Below, one piece after another: positions 53,101 to 63,723 of a DNA stretch of 64,000 nt (the first letter of the stretch is position 1; each line of letters opens with the position of its first letter). The notes beneath the pieces were generated by a model that saw only the letters and a program-made list of their open reading frames with translations, searched no databases and was not told the origin of the DNA. Made by a program: the position numbers and the translations under genes. Source of the DNA: Corticium candelabrum (taxonomy: Eukaryota; Porifera; Homoscleromorpha; Homosclerophorida; Plakinidae); NCBI RefSeq assembly GCF_963422355.1, contig NC_085095.1, positions 5,426,327 to 5,490,326 on the forward strand, written 5' to 3'.

Positions 53101-56100
53101 GCACTGTGACATAGCTAAACTTTCAGCTTCTTCCTCAACAACAGCATTCACCAAGTCTGAGAGCTCTTGCTCATCATCAATATGTGCACCACAGCCCAAC
53201 AGTTCTTCAATACAATGTGATTCAATTGTCCTGTTCACAGATGCCAACCCACTCTCAGATGTTGTTTGACTCAACACACGAGCGCTATTCTTCACCATCT
53301 GACTAAGGTTATGTTGCATTTGACTGAAATTCAAGCTGCTTTCCCATGACTGATCAATTGGAAAAGACCCATCTATTATATCAGATTCATTTGCCGGAGA
53401 TTGACTGCCCGACTGACTGACTTGTTGCAACTGATCCAAGTTAGCCAACAGCCTGACGGTTTCAGAATCAACCCCTATAACAAAATAACCATAAAAGTTC
53501 CGACTACAAGAGCAATCACACAAGGCATAATAGCCGTGTAAAGAATGCAGAATAAGTGTGGAAAATCACTTAAAAGTTCAATAATAATTCGTTATGCAAT
53601 GAGAAGGGCAGAGTAGTGTTCATTCTTAGACACTACTTAGTAGATGCCAACTAAAGTTCTTATGTTAACTAAATATCAGCATTGGTCATGACAGTCTAAG
53701 TAATTGACTTGTTCTTTCATCATGTCTTCACTAACTAAACAGTCTATAAGATAGTACAAAGCAGCGCCCATACTTTGTGAATAAGCTGGTTGACTTTGAC
53801 TTATCTCTAAGACTTGCTGAATCACTTCTTCATCTACGATCCCCTCCTCTTCGTACATCACACTGTCACTGCCCATCAATTCTAAATATTCACACTAACA
53901 GCCTATCAGAAGTCAGCTCTTATTAATAGCTAACCTTGGTTTATCTGAGACAAGTGATTTTCCACTTGCGAAGCGCAACTCAGTGAAAAGCTGTCTTCGT
54001 TTCTGACAGCATCAGCAGTTTCTGTTTTTCTACATGGATCATTTCTGCATCAAATTGTTAGCTAAATCAACTAAACATATTTGACTAATAAACAAACTAA
54101 CACTATTTGCTCCATATGTCGCTCAATTATCTGATGCAACTTTTTCTTCCAATTGCTTTCGATTTCAAAATCTTCAATCAACTTTCGTTCTAAATCAAAG
54201 TCCTAAAATGTTTAGACAACAGAATTTAGCTCCCAACACACAAAAAACATTACCAAGAGACAATGGATGTGATATTTGTGATGATTCTCCCTTCTGTTTT
54301 CTTCGTTGACGCTCATCCTCCCAAACGGCTGCCAGACCTGGATTTGCCAGAGTCCCTGCCAAAGCACAGGCATAAGATAACTGCTATAATTTACAAAAAG
54401 CTAATGCCTATATTATTAAAATAGAATTAGGACATAATTCTACTATATAATATTGATAATGCATATTGTTGTCATTGAGCAAGAACACACTCTACCACTG
54501 TAGTTTCCAACATGATGCTTGAAACTTTCAAGTTGATGGCTCTAGCAGTAACCTCAAAACTAAAAGCTACATACATAGCCGTTCCTGAATAGAAAATTGA
54601 GTGTCAACCCTTTTTTAGTTTATAATCTTAAATTAACTAAGTTGCATAATTTATCTGCCCTTTGGCGCTGTTCTCAAGTTGAACTATAAAGGCCTAATTC
54701 CTGCGACACTTCCCAGTACCACAACTATGTTATGACTTACTCAACCTTGTTAAGCCCTCCTGATACAAGAGACGACTAAAGAAACTGCACTTTATGAGTA
54801 AAAGAAATACTATTACTTATTATTACTCTATTGTTGTTATGGTTGTTGTTGTTATTGTTATATATTATTATTACTATGGTGTCAAGTTTGCAATGTACTC
54901 TTTCCTTGGTTGTCCTCACACGCTAACTACTAACGTTAAGGTCTGTCCACATTGGCAACTGGATCGCGATCTGATCGCAATCCAACCGCAACGCTGTCCA
55001 CACTTGCAACTCGATCACGATTCGTCCGATCCACATCGCGAGGTGGTTTCGATCGCGATCGATTGAATCCAATTAGAAAGTGGGCGTTACCTTCACGTAC
55101 GCTACGCGTGTAGTTGAAACATCTAGCACTCCTCACTCGTCTTTGTTCTCGCTCACCTTACATCGCTGTATCAGCACTTTCCACAAGCAAAGAAGCCACA
55201 CGCACACATCGATCATCAGTCACGTGATATTGAAATGAGACGGAGGTATCGTTTTCAAAGTGCAGTGTGGACTTTCGCTATCCTGATCGGATCGCGATCC
55301 ATTCTGGTCTAGTGTGGACAGGCCTTTAATGTCTAACAGCTTTCTCACATATGTAGCTTACAATAAAGCTAAGACAATTACATTGTCATAAACTTAACTT
55401 ATCTGCACTGAAACTCAGTCAATCATTTACTTCGTTGTATGAATTACACAAGTGACACTGACCTCTACCAATCTTCCTCCTGTTGAGAATGTCTGCAGCT
55501 ACAGCATCAACCTCTAATTCACAAACACTCTGCCGAGACACGTTGGCAGGAAGAATTATTTCCCTGTATCAACACAACTATTTTCACAAGGTATGCTCAG
55601 CTACAGATCACAGCACAAATCTCACTTTGAAACATTTGCCTCTCGCCACACTTGTCTCCTTTGGCTGTCTAGCTCGGAAGACTTATCATCAGATGAAAAC
55701 AACGACGCACTACAAAACTGGTCAGACCCTAGAACATCACAATCAAAGCATGTATCACATCATTATAATTTCATAACAATATCACACAGGTTGTTTAAGT
55801 GCTAACAAAGCAAAATCCTATCTTGAAATCATTTCCTTCAAAGCTATAATTGCAAGCAGGTGAAAAGACTAACAATATTCTTTACACGCAGTCACAATCA
55901 AAACAAGATAAGAACAGTGATGTAATGAAGAAGCACGAAAGTGCCAAACAATCGACTGCTAGAACTGATATTTACAGCAACAGCACAGAACAGCTGCTAC
56001 TTAACACCAGCAACATGATCACATCACCAGCAATACCAATAAGTGCAGCGCTAGCCGTGTTACTGTAACTCTAGCGCATGCATGCCTCGGGTTAACAATC

Positions 56101-56377
56101 AGCAATACATACAGTTCAACAAAGCTGTGTGCTACATAGCCTGCAAAATTGAACTTTAAAGACACTCAGTATTCCCAAAATTTACAGCATTACCTCTATT
56201 GTCGAAGTAACTGTGCATTGATAGTGTCGTCAACTACATGCAAACTACTTCCTCTCATAGCACCTACAATTAAGCATTGCATCTACTGACCACTGTCAAT
56301 TCATTTGGACAATATTGTGTACTAAGTCACTTATAAACTATGAAATTTTACACATGCACACATGCACACACACACAT

Positions 56378-56432
<55 letters not shown>

Positions 56433-58443
56433 CGTACAACTTAGAACAACAATTCCAACCTGGTGTCAGAGGCAAGCGAAACTTGACAATTGCTAGTTCG
56501 ATAAAGCTCATACCGTACAAATTGTAATCAATAAAAAACTATTACCACAAGACGTCACTCACAGCAGCAAAAGTCAATGTAATAACACGCATACTTGTAA
56601 TAAATAAGGAATATGAGCTTCATGGGGTTGAAATGGCCGATTCATAACTGCACCACTTTGAAGCAATTTAACCACCCTGCTCCAAACAAAGTCCATCAAC
56701 TAACAACAAGGCATACACAGCTATAGCCAGTTACCTAGTTGTCATGAAAGGGTTGTATAAATATATCTTCAGAAAGAGTTTCTCTTCTTCATGGTACCCA
56801 TAGAATGGTCTAAATGTTCAAAGTGCCAATCATCAAGTAACAATCACAAAAAATAAACAAAAGTAAATATATACTAAGAATAATAATTGCCTGTTTCAGT
56901 GGTCATTTAGTTAATAATATAACTAGAAAACAGTGCTTCTGGGATCTACTCGGATCCTTCGTAAAGTCATGTCTTCTTTCTAGACAGCTGTGATGGTCTA
57001 AGTACTTATGAAGTAGGGTTTGCTTTCGGTACTTGTAATAGACTTTACAAACCAGACTGATCTGGTTGAACACAACACATAACTATACTTCTTTAAAATT
57101 AAATTAATCATACGACAATCATTGTACAGTAGTCACTAGACGGAGTCGAAGCAACATCTAACTAGGGTTCCAGTGGGCATGCTACCGGCATCATCCTGAT
57201 AGGCTTGTAGAGACGAACAACATCACTATGATGTAGGACACTAGACAGCCATTCCTACTACTAAGAATATCGGTGTCAATTATCCTGCCATCTGCTTCAG
57301 AAATAAGAAGACAAACACTTGTCTTCTTATTGATATCAGCTGTCCTGTCAATGGCAACGTTGCCAGGAAACATGCTAAGAAGTTGGTGAAGTACAGCAAC
57401 TTTCGAGTGGAAGTAAGCCGCATGTGCATGGCAGTTTCAGATGCTAGTTGTTCCAATGGTGTTGGGAGTGTTGGCACAGTGCACGTAGGTATTATACAGT
57501 GGCTGGACATTACTCCAGCTCATCACAACCTGCAGCACTTACAGAAAACAGTGCTTCTTGGATCCAGTCAGATCCTACATGCATAAAGTCATGTCTGTCT
57601 AGACAGCAATGATGGTCTAAGCAGTGGCACCAGACCCGTAGGAAGCATTTTAAAAGTTGTTCAACCTAACGCCCACTATTAGGGTGTGGTCTAAAATAGC
57701 ACACCAAGAGATCAGTTTTTAATTTACTTTGTTTCAACTATATATATTAGCTATTTAATCACCTATATTTTTAACAGTAAGCTTAATGCAATTGTCAGCT
57801 GTCAAAAGCACAGATTTTGAGAGATGGTTCGGCCAAACCGAACCTGTTTCTACATCTCTGAAATAGGCCTCTGGTAAAAAAGTTCAGTCTAGAAAAAAGC
57901 GGTCCCGCCATATGGTCCTGCACCTCTGACACAAGGTTCGCTTCCGGTGCTTACAAGATGAACCAAATTGATCTGGTTGAGCACAACATAATAATTTTTA
58001 ATATTTCTTTATTTTATTATTTCAAACCATAAAGCAAATGTTTCTATATTCTATATCAACCACTGTTACCAAACGTACCATACTAACAACCATATCACTT
58101 ACATCCCAGACACTGGAACAATTTTATATACTGCATGTTCTGGGGTTCTAGTGCCACGATCGAGACAGAGATGCAGAGCTCGGTCCACACTCGAGGATAA
58201 ATGATGCATAAACTCTGAGCTGGTCTGCCACACGTCCTCACAAGAAACATAGACGTATGGAAAAACGCCATGGATGTGCAGACACGTTCGTTGTCCTGCA
58301 GGAGTCGCACCATAAATGCGGATGACTGGCACATGACGGACTGGACTGCAGCGGAAGTCTGAATAACCAACATCAAACCCTGACACTGGCTTGGCCATAT
58401 AAAAATCAGCTGTCACAATCCGAACTGCAAATGGAGGGTCCAT
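44755..58443 (-). CDS. REV3L: DNA polymerase zeta catalytic subunit (REV3L)
   Basis: This is the B-family polymerase that extends past DNA lesions with REV7 and accessory subunits in the nucleus. The start at 58443 opens MDPPFAVRIVTADFYM, followed by FGATPAGQ-like YGATPAGQRTCLHIHG. The N-terminal domain continues in exons at about 56813-56734, 56686-56598, 56538-56460 and 55565-55463 (CELEVDAVAADILNRR). Central exons are divergent and Ser-rich. Polymerase motifs DFQSLYPS (47865-47842) and YGDTD (47072-47058) are intact. The C-terminus has two cysteine clusters, and the stop is at 44757-44755. The protein looks about half the length of human REV3L because the central region is shorter. An in-frame ATG at 58473 would add ten residues; 58443 fits the family start better. 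Confidence 0.95.
45703..46031. mobile_element. Dispersed MITE-like repeat, copy 1 (REV3L intron)
   Basis: A 330-base unit with short inverted ends (GGTGGCGGAACCAGG and CCTTCCGCCGCCCCT) is about 80 percent similar by eye to 60155-60492. Shared words include GGGGGCATC.CCCCTCCAATACTGGA and AAGTAGAAATAATATTGGAT. It is not coding. Confidence 0.75.
50888..50917 (-). other. REV3L: REV7 (MAD2L2)-binding motif in REV3L
   Basis: The encoded TVWTPARSPP fits the hydrophobic-x-P-x-x-x-P-P pattern of the REV7-interaction site of REV3 proteins (LKPLMSPP in human, from memory). It sits the expected short distance upstream of the VGGLRL block. REV7 closes its safety belt around this segment to assemble polymerase zeta. 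Confidence 0.65.
51900..52880. other. REV3L intron with fold-back element
   Basis: Apart from the fold-back repeat at 52357-52426 it shows no coding exon or repeat that I recognise. Confidence 0.5.
52357..52426. mobile_element. Small fold-back element, copy 1
   Basis: AGTCTCGCGTAGCCAGACCGTTT and its near-perfect inverse form a 70-base hairpin. A second copy with a different loop lies at 59160-59231, which shows that this is a mobile family and not a chance palindrome. Confidence 0.8.
54939..55325. mobile_element. PIF/Harbinger-like MITE with perfect TTA target duplication
   Basis: The ends AGGTCTGTCCACATT and, inverted, AGGCCTGTCCACACT are flanked by TTA on both sides (54936-54938 and 55326-55328). 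The interior is rich in GATCGCGATC words, themselves palindromic. It lies in a REV3L intron. Confidence 0.82.
56360..56432. repeat. (CA)n microsatellite next to a REV3L exon
   Basis: About 35 CA units end 27 bases from the donor of the exon at 56538-56460. Confidence 0.9.
56925..57100. repeat. Dispersed repeat, copy 1 (REV3L first intron)
   Basis: This shares CAGTGCTTCT, GGATC.A.TC.GATCCT, GTCATGTCT, CTAGACAGC and GATGGTCTAAG at one end, and TGATCTGGTTGA.CACAACA at the other, with 57548-57990. In copy 2 these parts are separated by about 300 bases. Confidence 0.65.
57548..57990. repeat. Dispersed repeat, copy 2, interrupted by an insertion
   Basis: The left part (57548-57622) and right part (about 57935-57990) match copy 1 at 56925-57100. 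The intervening 57630-57930 is absent from copy 1 and contains GGTGTGGTCTAAAATAGCACACC, so it is probably a later insertion. Confidence 0.6.
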
Positions 58444-59159
58444 AGCAAAAAAATATAATGTACAGAAGTTCAAAGTTCAGAAATTGTCTAAAGCCTTAGC
58501 CGGGAACGCAAGCGTACACATCCGGGAAACCAGTCTTGCGAATCCAGACTGGTGTGCGCGACACTGTGACCAAAACTTGATAATTATTTAAACTGTTCAT
58601 TTCAATTGTCTTGATCACGATCGCGAAACGACGACTACCTGCCAGGTCTTACGTAATCTAAATTACTAGAAAGTTTGCATGTTTACTTGCATGACAGGGT
58701 TTCATGATCAACAAATACGTATTGTCTAGCTAGGACGCAGCGTTTTAGTAGACGGTCAGAAAACTCTGTTGGACGTGTTACTCACCAATGCGAGGCGCCT
58801 ACGGATACCGTAAAACTAGTTCTAGGTGTTCCGTTGTAACGACAGTGGCCATGGTATTGACCGACATAAAATTGATATCGGCAAACATGGACTATCAACA
58901 GTGTTAGCTAAAGCACAGTGTAGGAAAGGATTGATCGTAGTATGGGACGTGTGAATAGTTGACTGCAGGTGGCATTCAGCTAATGAAAGTGTTTCTCGGT
59001 TGTTGCGTACACACTTACTAATTCCTAGCTGCAATACAAAAGGATAGGGCGACGAAACTTTGTGAGGCTTTTTCTTCGCCCTATGGTCACTTGCACGAAT
59101 CGTTCTTAGACTGATCTGCAGTCGGACACGGGAACGATTTTTTGAAGTAGGTCTTACTT

Positions 59160-59231
59160 AGTCTCGCGTAGCCAGACCCCTTTCCGCCATTTCGGATGAC
59201 GCGGCGGAAAGGGGTCGGGCTACGCGAGACT
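59160..59231. mobile_element. Small fold-back element, copy 2
   Basis: AGTCTCGCGTAGCCAGACCCC and its inverse GGGTCGGGCTACGCGAGACT enclose a short loop. The outer arms match the copy at 52357. Confidence 0.8.
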
Positions 59232-59281
59232 AGGTCTTACTATGAAAGGTCGTCGTGGGGAGGAGAAATTTGAGGTTCGTG

Positions 59282-59376
59282 TGTACACACACACGCACAC
59301 ACGCGCGCGCGCGCACGCACACCACACACGCACACGCACGCACGCCACACACGCACGTCACACACGCGCACGCACG

Positions 59377-59434
<58 letters not shown>
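59282..59434. repeat. (CA)n/(CG)n complex microsatellite
   Basis: CACACG, CGCGCG, CACGCC and CACACGCACG units lead into 26 or more CA units. Confidence 0.9.
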
Positions 59435-59435
<1 letters not shown>

Positions 59436-59586
59436 GAGAGTTCGATGGAGAGCCATATAGGACCACGCCCCTTTCTGTTGTGCTACCCGGATTAGAAGAC
59501 TCGCTATACTCGGCAATTGTTATCAAGTCACTAATTTGTAGGCCCTTTACATGTATCCATGTCCATGTATACGTTGAATGTCTGTA

Positions 59587-60804
59587 CTATTCATTAAAAG
59601 CTTCTGCAACTGCAGAAAACGGAAATAAGGCAAGCACAGTGACAGCAGTCAATCGTGCATCCAGTACTTTTCCAGATCGTCTGTGGTCATCTGTCAAATG
59701 CAACATTTAATTATATAAAATACGAAAGCGACAAACCATATATAGCATACAGTATCCGCCAGCAACAAGAGACTCTTCCACACGGTTGTCTTTCACTAGC
59801 TCAACCGTACCAAGGACAACTAAGAATGCATTACCACCTGAAGAAATAAATCATAAAATTACAATCAACCATCACAACTGTAACATACCAATGTCTGTGT
59901 GTGATAAGACAGAGCTTCCATTTCCCAGCCTAAGAGACATTTCCATTGCAATTTGATAAGCAGCAATGTGTGAACAATCCTTTAATTCTTTAGTCTGTAA
60001 GTTAGACAATCAATGTAAATACAATTCAAAACTAAGTTGATTTAGTTTCCAATTATACGAGTATACATACAAAACAAACATAAACAATGTCGCAAGCAGG
60101 TCACATGCAGGGAAAATACATACAGCATAGACAAAATAACCAAACAGATACAACAGTGGCGGTGGAACCAGGGGGGAGACAGGCGGCTCGGGATTGGGGG
60201 CATCGCCCCTCCAATACTGGATGCTATGTAATGGGACTTCATTTCAGCGAATGATGATCGAAGAAAATACTTTGAAGTTTTGTTGCTTGCAAGTAGAAAT
60301 AATATTGGATGGTGTTGCAATTGACTCACTTGATTCACATTGTCAATTAAAATCTGTGTGTATGCTGCTCTGGCTACTTCTCTCACCGACTAATCAATGA
60401 TAAACCAACCATATTCAGTTAAAATCAAACTGGTGGCAGTCTGTTACAAAATTTCCGTCCCCCACAATCCAAAGGAGCTTCCACCGCCCCTGTACAACTT
60501 TACACTAAACACAATGAAACTGTACATAAGCAGTAAAACTGACCTTTCTCAGTCTCTCCATAATTATCTATAGCAAACATCAAATCAACAACCATGTCAC
60601 TAGTAGTAGTAAAAATACCTCTAGATCCAATAACCCTTTGTGTTTGTAAAGTAACGAATAGTCCAGCCTCTGTCTATTCGATTCCCAGTGTTTCATAAAT
60701 TTGTCATAGTGGCGTTTTTCAGAAGGAAACTATACAATCAAAAACAAAAAGTATGAAGCAAAACACAGCATGGCCTCAATTGACTTAAATTTTGAAAAAC
60801 CAGC

Positions 60805-60865
<61 letters not shown>

Positions 60866-62621
60866 TCATGCACACACGCAGCAGTGCATTATACATATGA
60901 TTTCAATACCAGTAAACATGTACCACACCTGCTTCAGTACATAGCTAATTTGGCTTCGATCAATAACCACAATCTGACTCAAGACATCAGCTCTTGAAAT
61001 GAAATGAAAGATCACAAATTAGTTACCATATTAACACAATAATCACAGGTTTCTCACTTCACACTACAACGCCTTTGTTCAGACAGAAATAATCCTACAG
61101 TAACAAAATAACGACTTAATTAAAACCTGAAGAAATTAATTTTATCAATCAGCAAAACACATAAAGCACCTTCTTCACCAAACCAGTAGCCCTTCAATCC
61201 AGCACTAACTGATACCAATACTTGACCTTCTGCTGTAAAAACGATCCTGCAAGAAATATAATTATAACTCTGCGAAACAAACATCTTAATACATAAACCT
61301 CCCAGACAGCAAAACACACATCTCAAGACAAGCCTCGACCCCTTCCTCTAGAACTATACTCCCTTCACTGAACAGCACTGCAAACAAAAGCTACAATATT
61401 AAATTTCAGTTTAAAAACTAAACTAAGGTATGATCTAGACTTGGTTTGCAAAGTTTAGCTAGACAGTTGATTGCTTCACTGCTCCACAACCTAAACAATG
61501 GGATCTAACACCCAAGCAATCAACTTCACAATATTCACAAAACAATTAAAATTCGCACAAACACTGCTTACATTGGTAAGACATGCTTTCACTGATTGCG
61601 TAGCCAGAATTGCGTCAGAAAATAAGCTAGCCGTGTCAACATATTTCCTACACCATAACATAACACGTCTACTTTTGTTTGTTAAGATGATGAAGAAATT
61701 AATTACCTTAGTGTACACCACTTTAGTAACAATTCAGGTCGCCGTGGTTTGAAATCAGCAAACAGGACAGGCCTCATGTGAAAAAGTTTGGTACTGTACA
61801 CACCATTTTTACAATTAATCAATGAGTCTTGAAACAGCTTGAAGGTTTCATTTCAATCAGCTATGATACAATTAGCTCTTGCAGCATGCCAGAAGAAAGA
61901 CCAGAACCAACAAGAAAACTAGATGGCCCAACATAATTAATTTTACAACCACGAATTTCTCTCCGCTCCATGTTTCTGTACACAAACAGCAACAAATCTT
62001 CAACTTCTCATGTATTTTAGTTTCAAAACAGGCTAGTTATTTTTGTTTCATGCGGAAAATTTCACCAGAATAATTAAAGTCAACCACCGGCTTCATTCTT
62101 TGATTGCTAGTAATTGATCTAACTAATTAACTCTCCACATTTTAGTTATTTACGTCACAAGCCGATTGAAACCAATAACCAACCATTCATCTGCTAGAAT
62201 AATTTATTTAATTAATTTAACCTTACTGTGAAGATGCCGTTCGCACTGATGCGGTGCATTGAATATTGAAAAGCGAGCTTAGTTCGCCGAAAAAAGAATT
62301 AGTAGTAAGTTTATTGACAACAACAACGTTACGACCTTCTGATTCCTCGAGACAAACGTCCACGGCACCATCTACGACTAGGTAAACTCCTTCAGAAGGA
62401 TCGCCTTTGTGACAGATCCAGTGGCCGGCTGTCTGAAACGTCTGCAGCGTGGGTTTAGTTTTCAAGTAGGTTGACTTCAGTGTTGATAGATCTGACGGTT
62501 TGTTTGAAAGTGGAAGTTTCTTGAAGACAGTTAGAAATAAAGAAAATAGATCTGGCGACTCTTGTTCCTGGAGTCTGTCATCGGATGCAGATGTCCTTTT
62601 TTGCCCGCTTCCAGCGCCCAT
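59587..62621 (-). CDS. Multi-domain cyclic-nucleotide-binding (CNB) protein
   Basis: The start at 62621 (MGAGSGQKRTSASDD) opens a first exon, about 62621-62227, with CNB1: GHWICHKGDPSEGVYLVVDG and cassette FFGELSSLFNIQCTASVRT. CNB2 spans about 61400-60950: LFSEGSIVLEEG, GYWFGEE, then FLSEQRRCSVK and DVLSQIVVIDRSQISYVL. A linker (SEKRHYDKFMKHWESNRQR, about 60725-60620) follows. A third CNB-like unit (GGNAFLVVLGTVELVKD, about 59840-59790) ends RSGKVLDARLTAVTVLALFP, with the stop at 59589-59587. CNB1 has lost the phosphate-binding Arg, CNB2 keeps Glu and Arg, and CNB3 lacks the cassette, so only CNB2 looks able to bind cAMP or cGMP. No membrane or kinase domain was seen. The gene lies tandem to REV3L. 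Some exons between 61450 and 61800 are uncertain. Confidence 0.75.
60155..60492. mobile_element. Dispersed MITE-like repeat, copy 2 (CNB-gene intron)
   Basis: The partner of 45703-46031. Ends AGTGGCGGTGGAACCAGG and CTTCCACCGCCCCTGT are partial inverted repeats. It lies between two exons of the CNB-domain gene. Confidence 0.75.
60806..60862. repeat. (CA)n microsatellite
   Basis: About 28 CA units in an intron of the CNB-domain gene. Confidence 0.9.
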
Positions 62622-63015
62622 CTACGGTACTATGGACATGTACTACAATCAACACAATTGTAAACATCCGGGTTCCTCAACGATTAAAACCTCCCGGATG
62701 TAAGGCAGGATCGACTCACCAGTGCAGGTCTCAACTCTCACGATTTCGTCTCGAAAGTCATCATTTACGCTCACGATCTCACGATTGACAGTCCTTTCTC
62801 ACGACGAGTCTACCGTGAGACATTCCAGATCCGACAGTCGCTTTGCGGAAACCCGTTACGGTTATCCCCAGACCTAGAGCAGATTCTTTGAACTAGATTC
62901 TAAATACAGCTCAGCTTGCAGTTGCTAAGAAGTATTAGTATCTGGGGTATCTGGGGTATCACCTCTGCAGTAAGTCACCATGCATTGGCGCCGGTGTCAC
63001 GGGGATTTGTGCACC
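62622..63015. other. Divergent intergenic region, proximal part
   Basis: This is upstream of the CNB-gene ATG on minus. No TATA or long frame was recognised. TCTCACGA/CTCACGATC short words recur at 62735-62810. Confidence 0.4.
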
Positions 63016-63190
63016 CGGTGATTTGTGTACCCTCGCGCTTTGCTCGCGATTCCAGACCGTCGACTCGATGCTCCAGACCTCATGTCGGGTACACATATCA
63101 CCGGCCATGATGCAAAGCTGCTGGTGATTTCGGACCCCGGTGATTTGTGTACCCTTGTGCTTTCCTCGCCGTCCCAGACTGCTTTCAAGC
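63016..63190. repeat. Two-copy direct repeat
   Basis: CGGTGATTTGTGTACCCT occurs at 63016-63033 and again at 63138-63155. In both cases a CGCGCTTTGCTCG or TGTGCTTTCCTCG stretch, then CCAGAC, follows. The CACCGG and GGTACACA words recur inverted around 63096. Confidence 0.6.
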
Positions 63191-63299
63191 TACAGGACTC
63201 GCGATCGTAATGCAAACTAAAGTACTCTCTGTTCCCGATCATCTATTGTACATCTGCATTTAGCTAGAGAACGAATATCTCGTGACAGTTGCACCCGTG

Positions 63300-63475
63300 G
63301 CCGGAAGATGACCATGAAGAAGCCGGATGATGACTGAATCGAAGAAGCCCGATGTATGATGACTGTGACTCAACCGGATGATGACTGACTCCTAGAACTG
63401 CCGGATGGTGACTGTGACTCAACCGGACGACTGTGATCACAGTCACATGTGACTCAATCGGATAATGACTGCGGC
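63300..63475 (+). repeat. Minisatellite of CCGGATGATGACTG units containing TGACTCA sites
   Basis: At least six degenerate units recur (63301, 63322, 63379, 63411, 63432, 63459 approximately), alternating CCGGATGATGACTG with TGTGACTCAA. TGACTCA, the AP-1 (Fos/Jun) consensus, occurs three times (about 63368, 63416 and 63451). It lies upstream of the plus-strand gene starting at 63724. Confidence 0.65.
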
Positions 63476-63490
63476 ATGCCGAGGGTACAC

Positions 63491-63500
63491 TATATATTTA
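63491..63500 (+). promoter_or_regulatory. TATA-like box upstream of the 63724 gene
   Basis: TATATATTTA lies about 230 bases before the predicted ATG, directly after the minisatellite. Promoter use is inferred from position only. Confidence 0.3.
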
Positions 63501-63723
63501 GAGACACAGCTCTAGCGCTGGATTCAGATGCTGGTTGTTGCAGTTGTGCAGTTGAGTGTCTACAGTCGCGAGCAGTTGTGTATCATAGCACGTAGAATTG
63601 ATTCTTTGGTTAGCTACAGTTGATCTACTCTAGAGTTGTAGCTGTATCTACGATTTCGTACTAATATGCTTCTATTTGGCTTGTAATAAGTTGTCTCAGT
63701 CTGGACGCGCGTGATAGAGCCAT

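Larger units (their letters stand above)
50760..54360 (-). other. REV3L: REV3L central region exons
   Basis: NPGLAAVWEDERQRR (about 54340) is the last strongly conserved N-terminal block. Exons at about 54210-54120, 54050-53935, 53879-53690, 53475-53065, 53008-52890 and 51810-50790 are Ser/Glu-rich and low in conservation. Landmarks are IPQLDG (about 52940) and a basic patch with KKVRFSIKE (about 51040). The block REVGGLRLCVPSNK near 50735-50700 matches the PREIGGRL segment of REV3L. Confidence 0.75.
55463..58443 (-). other. REV3L: REV3L N-terminal domain exons
   Basis: Exon 58443-58103 encodes the first 113 residues, ending KIVPVSGM. It is followed by PFYGYHEEEKLFLKIYLYNP (about 56813-56734), VVKLLQSGAVMNRPFQPHEA (about 56686-56598) and FFIDYNLYGMSFIELAIVKF (56538-56460). 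The fourth, REIILPANVSRQSVCELEVD, lies at about 55565-55463. All align readily with the conserved REV3 N-terminus. The 1.3-kb intron after exon 1 and the intron between 55570 and 56450 hold repeats. Confidence 0.88.
58444..59586. other. REV3L upstream region, intergenic
   Basis: 1.1 kb between the REV3L start and the 3' end of the CNB-domain gene. It contains a fold-back element (59160-59231) and a (CA)n/(CG)n array (59282-59434). No gene was recognised. Confidence 0.55.

Noticed and set aside
53069..53269. Serine-rich plus-strand ORF
   Set aside because: Antisense of a REV3L central exon.
54960..55300. GATCGCGATC palindromes as a replication origin
   Set aside because: They are confined to a MITE with clear inverted ends and TTA duplications; no other origin-like features.
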